From NCBI RefSeq assembly GCF_007830255.1, contig NZ_VLKG01000001.1, forward strand, positions 310,001 to 374,000: a stretch of DNA of 64,000 nt, given 5' to 3'. A model generated the notes under the pieces. The model was given only the letters and a program-made list of their open reading frames with translations, had not been told where the DNA came from and ran no database searches. Origin of the DNA: Azomonas agilis. GTDB taxonomy: Bacteria; Pseudomonadota; Gammaproteobacteria; Pseudomonadales; Pseudomonadaceae. Shown in pieces: positions 56,338 to 64,000 of the stretch; positions within the stretch are counted from its first letter, which is position 1; the number at the start of each line of letters is the position of its first letter. The position numbers and the translations under genes were made by a program.

Positions 56338-57921
56338 ATGAATGCAACTTCCCCACACTACTCGTCCCAACCAACTCAGCTTGAGCTTTACGATAGCCAG
56401 TTACAGGCGCTGGCGAGTATTGCTCGTACGCTGTGTCGGGCGCAGCAGATAGAGGAAGTGCTGACTCAGGTATTATCCGTACTGCACCATGATTTAGATC
56501 TGCAACATGGATTGCTGTCCATCGCAGACCCCAACAATGCGGCCTTACAAATCGGTTCGGTGTATACCGACTCCGAAACCGTAGCCTTAGCCTCCGAAAA
56601 TACGCGCTATCGCAGCGGCGAAGGCATCATCGGCCAAGTACTCAAACAAGGGAGTAGCATCGTACTTGGACGTATTTCGGCCGACTCCCGCTTTTTAGAT
56701 CGGCTGGCATTATACGACCTAGAACTTCCTTTTATTGCGGTTCCGATCAAGGATGCAGAAGAGCGCACCATCGGCGTATTGGCCGCTCAACCGGGTCGCC
56801 CTGCGGATAACTTGCTACCGGATCGGACGCGCTTTCTGGAAACCGTAGCTAATCTGCTATCCCAAACGGTACGCCTATCGACCAATTTGGAAACCGGCCG
56901 CGAAGTCGCGGATGAGCGTGATGAGCTTCGGCGCGAAGTACGGGCAAAATACGGCTTTGAAAACATGGTGGTCGGTCACACAGCCTCCATGCGCCGCGTC
57001 TTTGACCAAATTCGTCGCGTGGCCAAATGGAACAGTACCGTATTGATCCTAGGCGAATCAGGAACAGGTAAAGAGTTGATTGCCAGTGCCATTCACTACA
57101 ACTCACCGCGCTCTCACCGTCCGTTGGTGCGCCTCAACTGCGCTGCCCTACCCGAAACCCTGTTGGAATCCGAACTCTTCGGCCACGAAAAAGGGGCCTT
57201 TACGGGGGCGGTAAAACAACGCAAAGGCCGCTTTGAGCAAGCCGATGGCGGCACCCTATTTTTGGATGAAATCGGCGAGATTTCACCCATGTTCCAAGCC
57301 AAACTCTTGCGCGTACTCCAAGAGGGCGAGTTTGAACGTGTTGGTGGTAACCAAACGGTACGCGTTAATGTGCGTATTGTGGCAGCTACCAACCGCGATC
57401 TGGAAAACGAAGTAGAAAAAGGAGCCTTCCGTGAAGACCTTTACTACCGCCTCAACGTCATGGCCATTCGTGTTCCACCGCTACGGGAACGTACGGCCGA
57501 TATCCCTGAATTGGCCGACTTCTTACTGAGCAAAATCTCAGCGCAACAGGGTCGCCCGTTGACCATCACCGATAGCGCTATCCGCCTGCTGATGAGTCAC
57601 CGCTGGCCGGGTAACGTGCGCGAGCTGGAAAACTGTCTGGAACGCTCCGCCATCATGAGTGAAGACGGTACTATCACCCGTGATGTGATCTCCTTAACCG
57701 GATTGGATAACGACAGCCCCCCCCTAGCCATGCCAACCTCATCCCTGTCTTTACCTGAGGTAAATCTAGCCGATGAAGCGCTGGATGATCGTGAGCGAGT
57801 CATTGCCGCCTTGGAGCAAGCGGGTTGGGTAAAGGCTAAAGCAGCCCGATTATTAGGTATGACACCACGGCAAATTGCCTACCGTATTCAAACTTTGAAT
57901 ATCCATATGCGCAAAATCTGA
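56338..57921 (+). CDS. nifA: Nif-specific sigma-54 activator NifA
   Basis: A 527-residue activator of nif promoters. GAF domain (about 25-180), which in related proteins binds 2-oxoglutarate; AAA+ domain (about 205-445) with GESGTGKE (239-246), the sigma-54 contact loop GAFTGA (286-291) and GGTLFLDEIGE; C-terminal Fis-type helix-turn-helix (about 485-525, AARLLGMTPRQIAYRIQ). It follows nifL by 20 bases, as needed for balanced NifL:NifA. The linker lacks the oxygen-sensing Cys motif of rhizobial NifA, which fits control by NifL. Confidence 0.97.
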   Translation: MNATSPHYSSQPTQLELYDSQLQALASIARTLCRAQQIEEVLTQVLSVLHHDLDLQHGLLSIADPNNAALQIGSVYTDSETVALASENTRYRSGEGIIGQVLKQGSSIVLGRISADSRFLDRLALYDLELPFIAVPIKDAEERTIGVLAAQPGRPADNLLPDRTRFLETVANLLSQTVRLSTNLETGREVADERDELRREVRAKYGFENMVVGHTASMRRVFDQIRRVAKWNSTVLILGESGTGKELIASAIHYNSPRSHRPLVRLNCAALPETLLESELFGHEKGAFTGAVKQRKGRFEQADGGTLFLDEIGEISPMFQAKLLRVLQEGEFERVGGNQTVRVNVRIVAATNRDLENEVEKGAFREDLYYRLNVMAIRVPPLRERTADIPELADFLLSKISAQQGRPLTITDSAIRLLMSHRWPGNVRELENCLERSAIMSEDGTITRDVISLTGLDNDSPPLAMPTSSLSLPEVNLADEALDDRERVIAALEQAGWVKAKAARLLGMTPRQIAYRIQTLNIHMRKI

Positions 57922-58001
57922 GCAAATTTAGCCAAACCCGCCCCCAGATTGGGCGCATTGACTTGGCAGATAATGGCTCTGCTTTGAACAAAATACTTTA
58001 T

Positions 58002-58017
58002 TGTTGCTAAGCAGACA
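58002..58017. promoter_or_regulatory. NifA upstream activator site 1 for nifB
   Basis: TGT-tgctaagcag-ACA, an exact match, 97 bases before the nifB -24/-12 element. Confidence 0.85.
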
Positions 58018-58044
58018 GATTGCACCTAAAGCATCCCTATCCTT

Positions 58045-58060
58045 TGTTCATTGCACTACA
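58045..58060. promoter_or_regulatory. NifA upstream activator site 2 for nifB
   Basis: TGT-tcattgcact-ACA, an exact match, 43 bases from site 1 and 54 bases before the -24/-12 element. Confidence 0.8.
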
Positions 58061-58113
58061 AACCTGACAGGCTTCACAGTCTGAGAGGCTACTAAACTCG
58101 CCACTCTGAATAA

Positions 58114-58129
58114 TGGCACATATTATGCT
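58114..58129 (+). promoter_or_regulatory. sigma-54 promoter for nifB-fdxN-nifO-nifQ-grxD
   Basis: TGGCAC-atatt-ATGCT: the -24 half is exact and the -12 keeps the invariant GC at correct spacing. It is 39 bases before the nifB ATG. Confidence 0.9.
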
Positions 58130-58167
58130 TTGGTTTTAAAAACAGAACTCTTCATCGGAGAACAACC

Positions 58168-59697
58168 ATGGAGCTGAACGTACTGGATAAAGCAGGCAGC
58201 AACAGCACTGGCAGTTGCTCCTCCTCAGGTGGTTGTGGAGGCGGTAGCAAAGGTGATCAGCCGCCTCTAGCGCATCTTCCCGCTCACATTCGCGAGAAGG
58301 TACAAAACCACCCTTGCTACTCCGAAGATGCCCACCATTACTTCGCACGCATGCATGTGGCCGTAGCACCTGCATGTAACATCCAGTGTCACTACTGTAA
58401 CCGTAAGTACGATTGTGCTAACGAATCTCGTCCTGGTGTTGTCTCCGAACTTCTAACGCCTGACCAAGCCGTCAAAAAAGTCAAAGCCGTAGCAGCCAAA
58501 ATCCCACAAATGAGTGTACTGGGTATTGCGGGCCCTGGTGATCCCTTGGCTAATCCCAAGCGCACTTTTGACACCTTCCGTCAACTGAGCGAACAAGCGC
58601 CCGACATTAAGCTGTGCGTATCCACCAACGGCTTAGCTTTACCAGAATGTGTGGACGAATTGGTTAAATACAATATTGACCATGTAACCATCACGATTAA
58701 CTGCGTTGACCCTGAGATCGGAGCCAAGATTTATCCTTGGATTTACTGGAACAACAAACGTATTCGTGGCGTAAAAGCAGCCAAGATCCTGATTGAGCAA
58801 CAGCAAAAAGGTCTGGAAATGCTGGTCGCTCGGGGTATTTTGGTCAAAGTAAACTCGGTACTCATTCCTGGAGTTAACGACGAACACCTAAAAGAAGTCA
58901 GCCGCATCGTTAAAGAAAAAGGCGCTTTCTTACACAACGTCATGCCGTTGATTGCCGAACCTGAGCACGGTACTTTCTACGGCGTGATGGGCCAACGCAG
59001 CCCCACACAAGAAGAGCTGCAAGACCTGCAAGATGCCTGCGCTGGGGATATGGCCATGATGCGCCATTGCCGCCAATGCCGTGCTGATGCCGTTGGTATG
59101 CTGGGTGAAGATCGAGGTGATGAGTTCACCCTAGATAAAGTTGAAGAAATGGAGATTGACTACGCGGCTGCTATGGTCAAACGTGCAGCCGTCCATGCGT
59201 CAATTAAAGAAGAGCTGGAAGAAAAAGTTGCCAAGAAAGCCCGCCTAGCAGGTGTTTCTGTAGTCACCGGTACTACACAAAATGCTGAAATTGCGCGGCG
59301 TTACCGCCCCGTATTGATGGCCGTGGCTACCAGTGGCTCTGGAGTCATTAACCAACACTTTGGACACGCCCGCGAGTTTTTGGTGTATGAGGCATCCCCT
59401 GAAGGGGTACGTTTCATCGGGCATCGCCGTGTAGATCAATACTGTGTCGGCAATGACACCTGCGGTGAAAAAGAATCCGCACTGGCCGGCAGCATCAAAG
59501 CACTTAAAGGCTGTGAGGCTGTTTTATGCTCAAAAATTGGCTTTGAACCTTGGAGTGACTTGGAAAAAGCAGGCATTCAGCCCAACGGAGAGCACGCAAT
59601 GGAACCCATTGAGGAAGCTGTCATGGCGGTGTACCGCGAAATGATCGCTTCCGGACAATTGGACGAAGAAGAAGCACTCTGCCAAGCCAATGCTTGA
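58168..59697 (+). CDS. nifB: FeMo-cofactor biosynthesis protein NifB
   Basis: A radical-SAM enzyme that builds NifB-co, the Fe-S-C core of FeMo-co. 509 residues: a Ser/Gly/Cys-rich start (about 10-30), the radical-SAM cluster motif at Cys70, Cys74 and Cys77 (CNIQCHYC), SAM-binding segments (GIAGPGDPLANP), further conserved cysteines CRQCRADAVGMLGED, and a C-terminal NifX-like domain (about 385-490) with NQHFGHAREFLVY. Transcription should start at the sigma-54 promoter just upstream; fdxN follows after 30 bases. Confidence 0.98.
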   Translation: MELNVLDKAGSNSTGSCSSSGGCGGGSKGDQPPLAHLPAHIREKVQNHPCYSEDAHHYFARMHVAVAPACNIQCHYCNRKYDCANESRPGVVSELLTPDQAVKKVKAVAAKIPQMSVLGIAGPGDPLANPKRTFDTFRQLSEQAPDIKLCVSTNGLALPECVDELVKYNIDHVTITINCVDPEIGAKIYPWIYWNNKRIRGVKAAKILIEQQQKGLEMLVARGILVKVNSVLIPGVNDEHLKEVSRIVKEKGAFLHNVMPLIAEPEHGTFYGVMGQRSPTQEELQDLQDACAGDMAMMRHCRQCRADAVGMLGEDRGDEFTLDKVEEMEIDYAAAMVKRAAVHASIKEELEEKVAKKARLAGVSVVTGTTQNAEIARRYRPVLMAVATSGSGVINQHFGHAREFLVYEASPEGVRFIGHRRVDQYCVGNDTCGEKESALAGSIKALKGCEAVLCSKIGFEPWSDLEKAGIQPNGEHAMEPIEEAVMAVYREMIASGQLDEEEALCQANA

Positions 59698-59727
59698 ATC
59701 ATTTAGGCCTTTACCGGGAGCTGCATT

Positions 59728-60006
59728 ATGGCATTAGAAATTGTGGAGTCCTGCGTTAACTGTTGGGCCTGCGTTGATGTCTGCCCTGTTCAAGCGATTT
59801 ACCAAGGCAGCACATTTTTTGAGATTGATGCACACAAGTGTACAGAGTGCCAGGGAGACTATGCTCATCCACAATGTGCCAGCATCTGTCCCGTAGAAGG
59901 GGCTATTCTATTAGCTGATGGTCAACCCGCTAACCCACCAGGCTCACTCACCGGTATTCCGCCGGAGCGTCTGGCCGAGGCTATGCGTGAGATCCAAGCT
60001 CGCTGA
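59728..60006 (+). CDS. fdxN: nif-associated 4Fe-4S ferredoxin FdxN
   Basis: A 92-residue ferredoxin. One canonical site CVNCWACVDVCPVQAI (Cys 9-19) and a second with a longer loop, CTECQGDYAHPQCASICPVEG (about 38-58), typical of nif ferredoxins. In A. vinelandii FdxN is needed for NifB-co formation, and here it directly follows nifB. GGGAG stands before the ATG. Confidence 0.95.
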   Translation: MALEIVESCVNCWACVDVCPVQAIYQGSTFFEIDAHKCTECQGDYAHPQCASICPVEGAILLADGQPANPPGSLTGIPPERLAEAMREIQAR

Positions 60007-60018
60007 GGAGTTCAGCCC

Positions 60019-60474
60019 ATGTCCTGCATCGTCTTTTACGAAAAACCAGGCTGTGCCACCAACCGCTTACAAAAACAGTTGTTGCGTGCCACAGGCCTTG
60101 AGCTAGATGTCCGGGACTTACTCAACGAGCATTGGACGGAAGAGATGTTGCGGCCTTTTTTCGCCGATAAACCGGTAGCTGAATGGTTTAACCAATCAGC
60201 TCCCGCCATTAAATACGGCGAACTTGACCCACATAGCTTAACTGCCGAGCAAGCTTTAACACTGATGATCAAAAACCCTGCCTTAATTCGTCGCCCTCTC
60301 ATCCGGTATGGCACACATTTTATGGCAGGTTTTGACTTAGCTACCTTAAGCCGTGAATTACCCTGTAAAGGGCGTTTCACTCCTCCTGATACAGCGGCTC
60401 TTACGCCCATCAATGGCTGTGCAGTCGGAGAGCGAACCCACCAAGGATGTAAACCTACACCCGGGTGTCATTAA
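60019..60474 (+). CDS. nifO: NifO, ArsC-like nitrogenase-associated protein
   Basis: A 151-residue protein of the ArsC/Spx thioredoxin-like fold: YEKPGCATNRLQKQLL carries the active-site-like Cys in place of the ArsC motif, and NPALIRRPLIRYG is the conserved anion/RRP region. In A. vinelandii nifO lies between fdxN and nifQ and influences molybdate use and nitrate effects. The order here is the same. A His/Cys-containing end (CAVGERTHQGCKPTPGCH) may bind metal. Confidence 0.9.
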   Translation: MSCIVFYEKPGCATNRLQKQLLRATGLELDVRDLLNEHWTEEMLRPFFADKPVAEWFNQSAPAIKYGELDPHSLTAEQALTLMIKNPALIRRPLIRYGTHFMAGFDLATLSRELPCKGRFTPPDTAALTPINGCAVGERTHQGCKPTPGCH

Positions 60475-60496
60475 ACACAGCAAGCCCTAACAGTTG

Positions 60497-61045
60497 ATGC
60501 TATCCATGCCATCCCAAAACACCCTAGATAATCGGCGCTGGCTCAAACGGATCTTTCAAGCACAGCGTCTAGGAAACACCTGTCTGCCTGACCACCTTGG
60601 CTTGGATCAGTCTAGCTATCAGCGCCTTTCGCAACAGTTAAACATTGATCCCCCCTCTACAAATCCCTTGCATCAAGAACGTAATCTGCTACGAGAAGAC
60701 CTTTTACAACTACGCCAGGATGAATGGCAGCAACTACAGGATTTGTTACTCGCGTATTTGGCAGGAAAAGACCCAGAAAACGAACAAGCCTTAGCCCGTG
60801 TTATTACAGCGGCTTGTCTTGGTACCGACCACTTATGGCGCGATCTTGGATTGGAATCACGGCAAATGCTACGTGATTTATTAGAATGCAACGTGCCAGA
60901 ACTAGTGCGTAAAAATACACAAAATATGCGCTGGAAACGTTTTTTTTATAAACAGCTTTGCGAGCAAGAGGGTAGTTATGTATGCCGCTCCCCTACATGC
61001 GAACAATGCACTAGTTACAATGAATGCTTCGGAGACGAACACTAG
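60497..61045 (+). CDS. nifQ: NifQ, molybdenum donor for FeMo-co synthesis
   Basis: A 182-residue protein thought to carry a Mo-Fe-S cluster that passes Mo to NifEN/NifH. The C-terminal signature C-x4-C-x2-C-x5-C is intact (CRSPTCEQCTSYNEC), with helical regions before it (DHLWRDLGLESRQML). The start may be ATG 60497, TTG 60494 or ATG 60509; no strong ribosome site distinguishes them. Located after nifO as in A. vinelandii. Confidence 0.92.
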   Translation: MLSMPSQNTLDNRRWLKRIFQAQRLGNTCLPDHLGLDQSSYQRLSQQLNIDPPSTNPLHQERNLLREDLLQLRQDEWQQLQDLLLAYLAGKDPENEQALARVITAACLGTDHLWRDLGLESRQMLRDLLECNVPELVRKNTQNMRWKRFFYKQLCEQEGSYVCRSPTCEQCTSYNECFGDEH

Positions 61046-61077
61046 CCGTTTGCTCCACCACTTAAAGGCACCTAAAG

Positions 61078-61401
61078 ATGCAAGCTCAGGACACAGCAAC
61101 GCGAATTCGCCGCCAAATCGAAGAAAACCCGATCATCCTCTATATGAAGGGTACTCCTGATAATCCAGAGTGTGGTTTTTCACGGGCCGTTGTCGCGATA
61201 CTCAAGCAACATCAAAAGCCCTTTGCTTTTGTGAATGTACTAGCTGCACCACACATTCGTGAAAAACTGCCACAAATATCGAATTGGCCTACCTATCCCC
61301 AATTATTCATCAAGGGTGAACTCATTGGCGGATGCGACATTGTGCAAGGCATGCACGCTGATGGTACCTTGAAACCCTTACTGGATCAGGTCACCGAGTA
61401 A
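61078..61401 (+). CDS. grxD: monothiol glutaredoxin, Grx4/Grx5nif type
   Basis: A 107-residue monothiol glutaredoxin with active site CGFS in MKGTPDNPECGFSRAVVAIL, and the glutathione/cluster-binding WPTYPQLFIKGELIGGCDIV. Such proteins hold and transfer 2Fe-2S clusters. A. vinelandii has a nif-linked copy (grx5nif) at the same end of the nifB cluster; there a rhodanese gene (rhdN) lies between nifQ and it, which is missing here. Ends in an intrinsic terminator. Confidence 0.92.
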   Translation: MQAQDTATRIRRQIEENPIILYMKGTPDNPECGFSRAVVAILKQHQKPFAFVNVLAAPHIREKLPQISNWPTYPQLFIKGELIGGCDIVQGMHADGTLKPLLDQVTE

Positions 61402-61424
61402 CACTCTAAAATCTCTCCCCCTTG

Positions 61425-61484
61425 TCAGCGCCTAGTGATCTTCCTTCACCTTAATGGATAATCGCTAGAGCGCTGATTTTTTTT
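61425..61484 (+). terminator. terminator of the nifB operon
   Basis: TCAGCGC+CTAG pairs with CTAG+(A)+GCGCTGA across a 29-base loop, followed by eight T. It lies between convergent grxD and the chemoreceptor gene. Confidence 0.7.
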
Positions 61485-61486
61485 AA

Positions 61487-63130
61487 TTAAACCTGAAACC
61501 GCTGCATCAACTGACTCAAGTCTTTAGATAAGTCGGATACTCGCTGGCTGGCTTGCGTACTACGTCCAGAAGTTTGAGCCATCTCATCAGATAGGCTGCG
61601 AATTTCATCCATAGTACGCGCAATATTTTCCGTAACCTGCGTTTGTTGCTCACAGGCTGTCGCAATTTGGGCGGCAATGTCATTGATTTGATTAATTGCT
61701 TGTCCTGTAACAGCTAAGGCCTCGTCAACACTCGCTGCCTGAGTAACACTTTCTTTAGCTTTTTGGCTGCTGGAATACATCGCTTTTACGGTTTCCTGAA
61801 CACCCAATTGCAAACGCTCGATCATGTTTTGGATGTCCTTAGTCGAATTTTGGGTTCGAGCAGCCAAAGCCCGAACCTCATCAGCGACCACCGCAAAACC
61901 ACGTCCTTGCTCTCCGGCACGCGCCGCTTCAATAGCCGCATTTAACGCCAACAAGTTGGTCTGATCTGCAATTTCTTTAATCACATTAAGCACAGCCCCA
62001 ATATTAGTCGTCTCTTTTTCTAGGGCTGCGATACTGGTTGAAGCATATTCAACATCAGTGGCAAGTCGGCGAATGGTTTGAATACTGTCATTAATCACTT
62101 GCGTACCAGCCTGTGAACGAAGCTGTGCATGATGAGCTGCATCTGCTGCATGTTGAGCATTACGAGCAACCTCATGTACCGCCGCCGTCATCTGGTTAAC
62201 GGCAGTACTGACTTGATCCATAGCTAAGTGCTCGTTATGAATCAATTGGTCATTATTCGTGGCCATACTCGCCAAATCTTTTGCCGATAGAGTCACTTGC
62301 TGCGTAACCTGCCCCACTTGCTGTATCAAAGGCTGCAACTTGTCTAAAAAACGGTTGAATGCACGTCCTAAGCGCCCTAATTCATCACGGGATGAAACCT
62401 CTAAACGCTCCCGCAAATCTCCATTGCCATCGGCTATTTGCTCAATGCGCCAAAGCAGAGTATTCAGAGGGCGCGTCACCAATATTGGAAATACGACAAT
62501 CAGGCCAATGCATAGGATGATACCTGTAGACAGTATCAGGCCTTGCTGCCACTGTTGCTTTGCTCCAGTACGAGCACTTTGGGTAGTTTCTAGCTCAACC
62601 TTGGCCTCAACTAAATCCTCCAAGGTATCAATGGTTCCGCGCAATGCACTAAAGAGCGCATTACTTTCCTGTGCGTAACTTAAACGTGCAGCAGCAGTGA
62701 TATCGCGACTGGCTAAATCGACAATGCGCTCTGTATTTTCTTTCCATTGCTGAAAGTAACGCTCAAACTCGTCTAACTTTTGTCGCTCCTCCTGAGACTT
62801 AGTACCTAAAGAAGCATACTGCCGTACACGGTCTTGTACTTGTTGAATGTTCTCGACATGATTTTTTTGTAAAGCTTGTAGCTGCGTACCACGCACATTT
62901 TCATGTGCCAAAGCACGCTCTGCAACCAAGGCCTGATACAAGTCTCGATCTGCATTCAACAATAAGCCTACAGAAGGTACATAAACTTGGCTTAAACGAG
63001 CATTCGCTTCTACTAATTGTCCGATAGAGTACATGCCCAAACTCCCCATGAGCGCCAGCAACATGGCAAGGAGCAGGATGGGCAACGCCAACTTCCAACG
63101 AAAATCTAAGTCGAAAAATACCTTTAACAT
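61487..63130 (-). CDS. methyl-accepting chemotaxis protein
   Basis: A 547-residue chemoreceptor. Membrane segments at about 12-35 and 195-220 enclose a periplasmic four-helix-bundle sensing domain (about 36-190). A HAMP domain follows (about 218-275), then a long coiled-coil signalling domain with the conserved tip [21 protein letters not shown] (in parts; about 375-405). No C-terminal CheR-docking pentapeptide is evident. ATG 63130 is preferred to TTG 63148. The ligand is unknown; the neighbour on the left is the nif cluster. Confidence 0.93.
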   Translation of the reverse strand: MLKVFFDLDFRWKLALPILLLAMLLALMGSLGMYSIGQLVEANARLSQVYVPSVGLLLNADRDLYQALVAERALAHENVRGTQLQALQKNHVENIQQVQDRVRQYASLGTKSQEERQKLDEFERYFQQWKENTERIVDLASRDITAAARLSYAQESNALFSALRGTIDTLEDLVEAKVELETTQSARTGAKQQWQQGLILSTGIILCIGLIVVFPILVTRPLNTLLWRIEQIADGNGDLRERLEVSSRDELGRLGRAFNRFLDKLQPLIQQVGQVTQQVTLSAKDLASMATNNDQLIHNEHLAMDQVSTAVNQMTAAVHEVARNAQHAADAAHHAQLRSQAGTQVINDSIQTIRRLATDVEYASTSIAALEKETTNIGAVLNVIKEIADQTNLLALNAAIEAARAGEQGRGFAVVADEVRALAARTQNSTKDIQNMIERLQLGVQETVKAMYSSSQKAKESVTQAASVDEALAVTGQAINQINDIAAQIATACEQQTQVTENIARTMDEIRSLSDEMAQTSGRSTQASQRVSDLSKDLSQLMQRFQV

Positions 63131-63298
63131 AATTCTCTGCGCTATCAATCACCTGATCCTAAGTAATTAAGATAGATCAGTTTTACTAACATGCAGAGAA
63201 TACGTACCCAAACCAGTTAAAGAATAGGCAACAGAACAAAATGCAGTGATTGGCAGGAGCTTACAGCCGCAAAAAATAGAGCCGCTGTTGCTGGAGTT

Positions 63299-63330
63299 GA
63301 CTTGTCCGAAAGCTAGGTTTCGGACAAGTC
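63299..63330. terminator. strong hairpin after the sCache gene
   Basis: A perfect 13-bp stem GACTTGTCCGAAA-gctagg-TTTCGGACAAGTC with no T-run, 24 bases beyond the sCache stop. Confidence 0.55.
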
Positions 63331-63353
63331 AGAGTACAGACTAGTTGGGAAAA

Positions 63354-63791
63354 TTACTTGTAGTAACCCACTACACAGACCTGATCATCCACCTTAGTTA
63401 CAAAGGCATGTTTCTCAACAGGAGCATCGCTACCAGGACGTGGCCACATGTAAGAAACCTCACCTACTGTACCAACCGCTGCCGTTTTATACAGCTCTTC
63501 GCCGAATGCTTTACCGGCTTTATCCTTCAGATCTTTTAGGCTTTTACCCACCAAGCTGGGATGCGCGCTGAAGTTACCGTCCGGCCCACCGCAGAAAGGG
63601 TAAAGATCACGATCTTTGAAGCCATCTGTCCCTTTAGTGAATTTTTCTAAAGCAGCTGCTTTGTCTGCTTTGACCGCTACCACTGCTTTTTCCAGCATAG
63701 CTTTGGCCTCGCCTGCGGTACCAAAGTCAGCAGCATGCGCAACCAAAGTCAAACCCATAGTACATAGCAGAGATACTAAGACTTTACGCAT
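63354..63791 (-). CDS. periplasmic single-Cache-domain protein (sCache_2)
   Basis: A 145-residue exported protein: signal peptide (1-20, ending AHA-A), helical segment (about 23-60), then a Cache-type domain with DLYPFCGGPDGNFSAHPSLVG and SYMWPRPG. Such small free Cache proteins resemble the sensing parts of chemoreceptors and kinases and may bind small ligands. Two cysteines (CGG and QVCVV) may pair. It lies just upstream of, and in the same direction as, the chemoreceptor gene, but a hairpin lies between them. Confidence 0.85.
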   Translation of the reverse strand: MRKVLVSLLCTMGLTLVAHAADFGTAGEAKAMLEKAVVAVKADKAAALEKFTKGTDGFKDRDLYPFCGGPDGNFSAHPSLVGKSLKDLKDKAGKAFGEELYKTAAVGTVGEVSYMWPRPGSDAPVEKHAFVTKVDDQVCVVGYYK

Positions 63792-63962
63792 AAATGCCCT
63801 TCTCCAATTTGTTTTTATTGGTTGTAAACCACCGGGCTAGGTGATTGTGGGAGCATCCTAAACCAGTTTTTAGAAGGCAATAAACTAAGACTATAGTCGT
63901 TAACTACAGCTTAGCAGCTCGTCAAGCCCAACTTAGAGCTGCTGCGCACAATATGCTTAAAA

Positions 63963-63990
63963 ACAAAACCCCGCTTTCGCGGGGTTTTGT
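63963..63990. terminator. bidirectional terminator at window end
   Basis: ACAAAACCCCGC-tttc-GCGGGGTTTTGT, a 12-bp stem with T-runs on both strands. It likely ends a gene to the right of the window. Confidence 0.85.
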
Positions 63991-64000
63991 CAGAAGTCTG

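Noticed and set aside
57939-57955. Hairpin after nifA as terminator
   Set aside because: Only a 5-bp stem (CGCCC/GGGCG) with no T-run; too weak to call.

Overview
The window is one continuous stretch of a gammaproteobacterial chromosome. The gene order from panB to bamE (panBCD-pgi ... pnp-rpsO-truB-rbfA-infB-nusA-rimP ... secG-tpiA-glmM-folP-ftsH-rlmE-yhbY-greA-carBA-dapB-dnaJ-dnaK-grpE-recN-fur-bamE) is the order I know from Pseudomonas, so the host is most likely a member of the Pseudomonadales/Oceanospirillales group. Base composition is moderate rather than GC-rich, so a typical Pseudomonas or Azotobacter is less likely. I cannot name the species.

Layout. 1-8.4 kb: pantothenate genes (panB cut by the window edge), pgi, an rRNA methyltransferase, a large AsmA-like DUF748 protein and two overlapping DUF2845 genes. 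8.4-17.2 kb, minus strand: the translation/RNA operon led by initiator tRNA-Met. 17.5-19.1 kb: a diguanylate cyclase inserted, in opposite orientation, between tRNA-fMet and tRNA-Leu(GAG). 19.4-25.8 kb, minus: secG to rlmE. 25.8-38.9 kb: yhbY, greA, carBA, dapB, the heat-shock operon grpE-dnaK-dnaJ with two sigma-32 promoters, recN, fur and bamE. 39-41.3 kb: a looser, AT-richer zone with a hemolysin-III-type membrane protein, a small three-repeat protein of unknown role, and a NIF3/YqfO-like domain. 41.3-47.7 kb: purL, then an ArsR-methyltransferase regulator (SahR type) coupled to metK.

47.75-61.4 kb is a nitrogen-fixation accessory cluster arranged much as in Azotobacter vinelandii and nitrogen-fixing Pseudomonas stutzeri. 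A minus-strand operon rnfABCDGEH-nafY-nifX-like is divergent from nifLA, followed by nifB-fdxN-nifO-nifQ-grxD. The structural genes nifHDK are outside the window. Rnf would supply low-potential electrons; NifB, FdxN, NifQ, NafY and the NifX-like protein make or carry FeMo-cofactor and its precursors; NifL/NifA sense redox and nitrogen status and drive sigma-54 promoters. I could read -24/-12 promoters before rnfA, nifL and nifB, and perfect TGT-N10-ACA NifA sites: two between rnfA and nifL and two before nifB. The window ends with a chemoreceptor gene and a small periplasmic sCache protein.

I did not find a clearly new multi-gene system. The items most worth a second look are the shared NifA sites between divergent rnf and nifLA promoters, the His-rich NifX-like protein ending the rnf operon, a three-cysteine insertion in the DnaK tail, the orphan three-repeat protein, and the tandem DUF2845 genes. 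No phage, IS element, CRISPR array or rRNA was seen.
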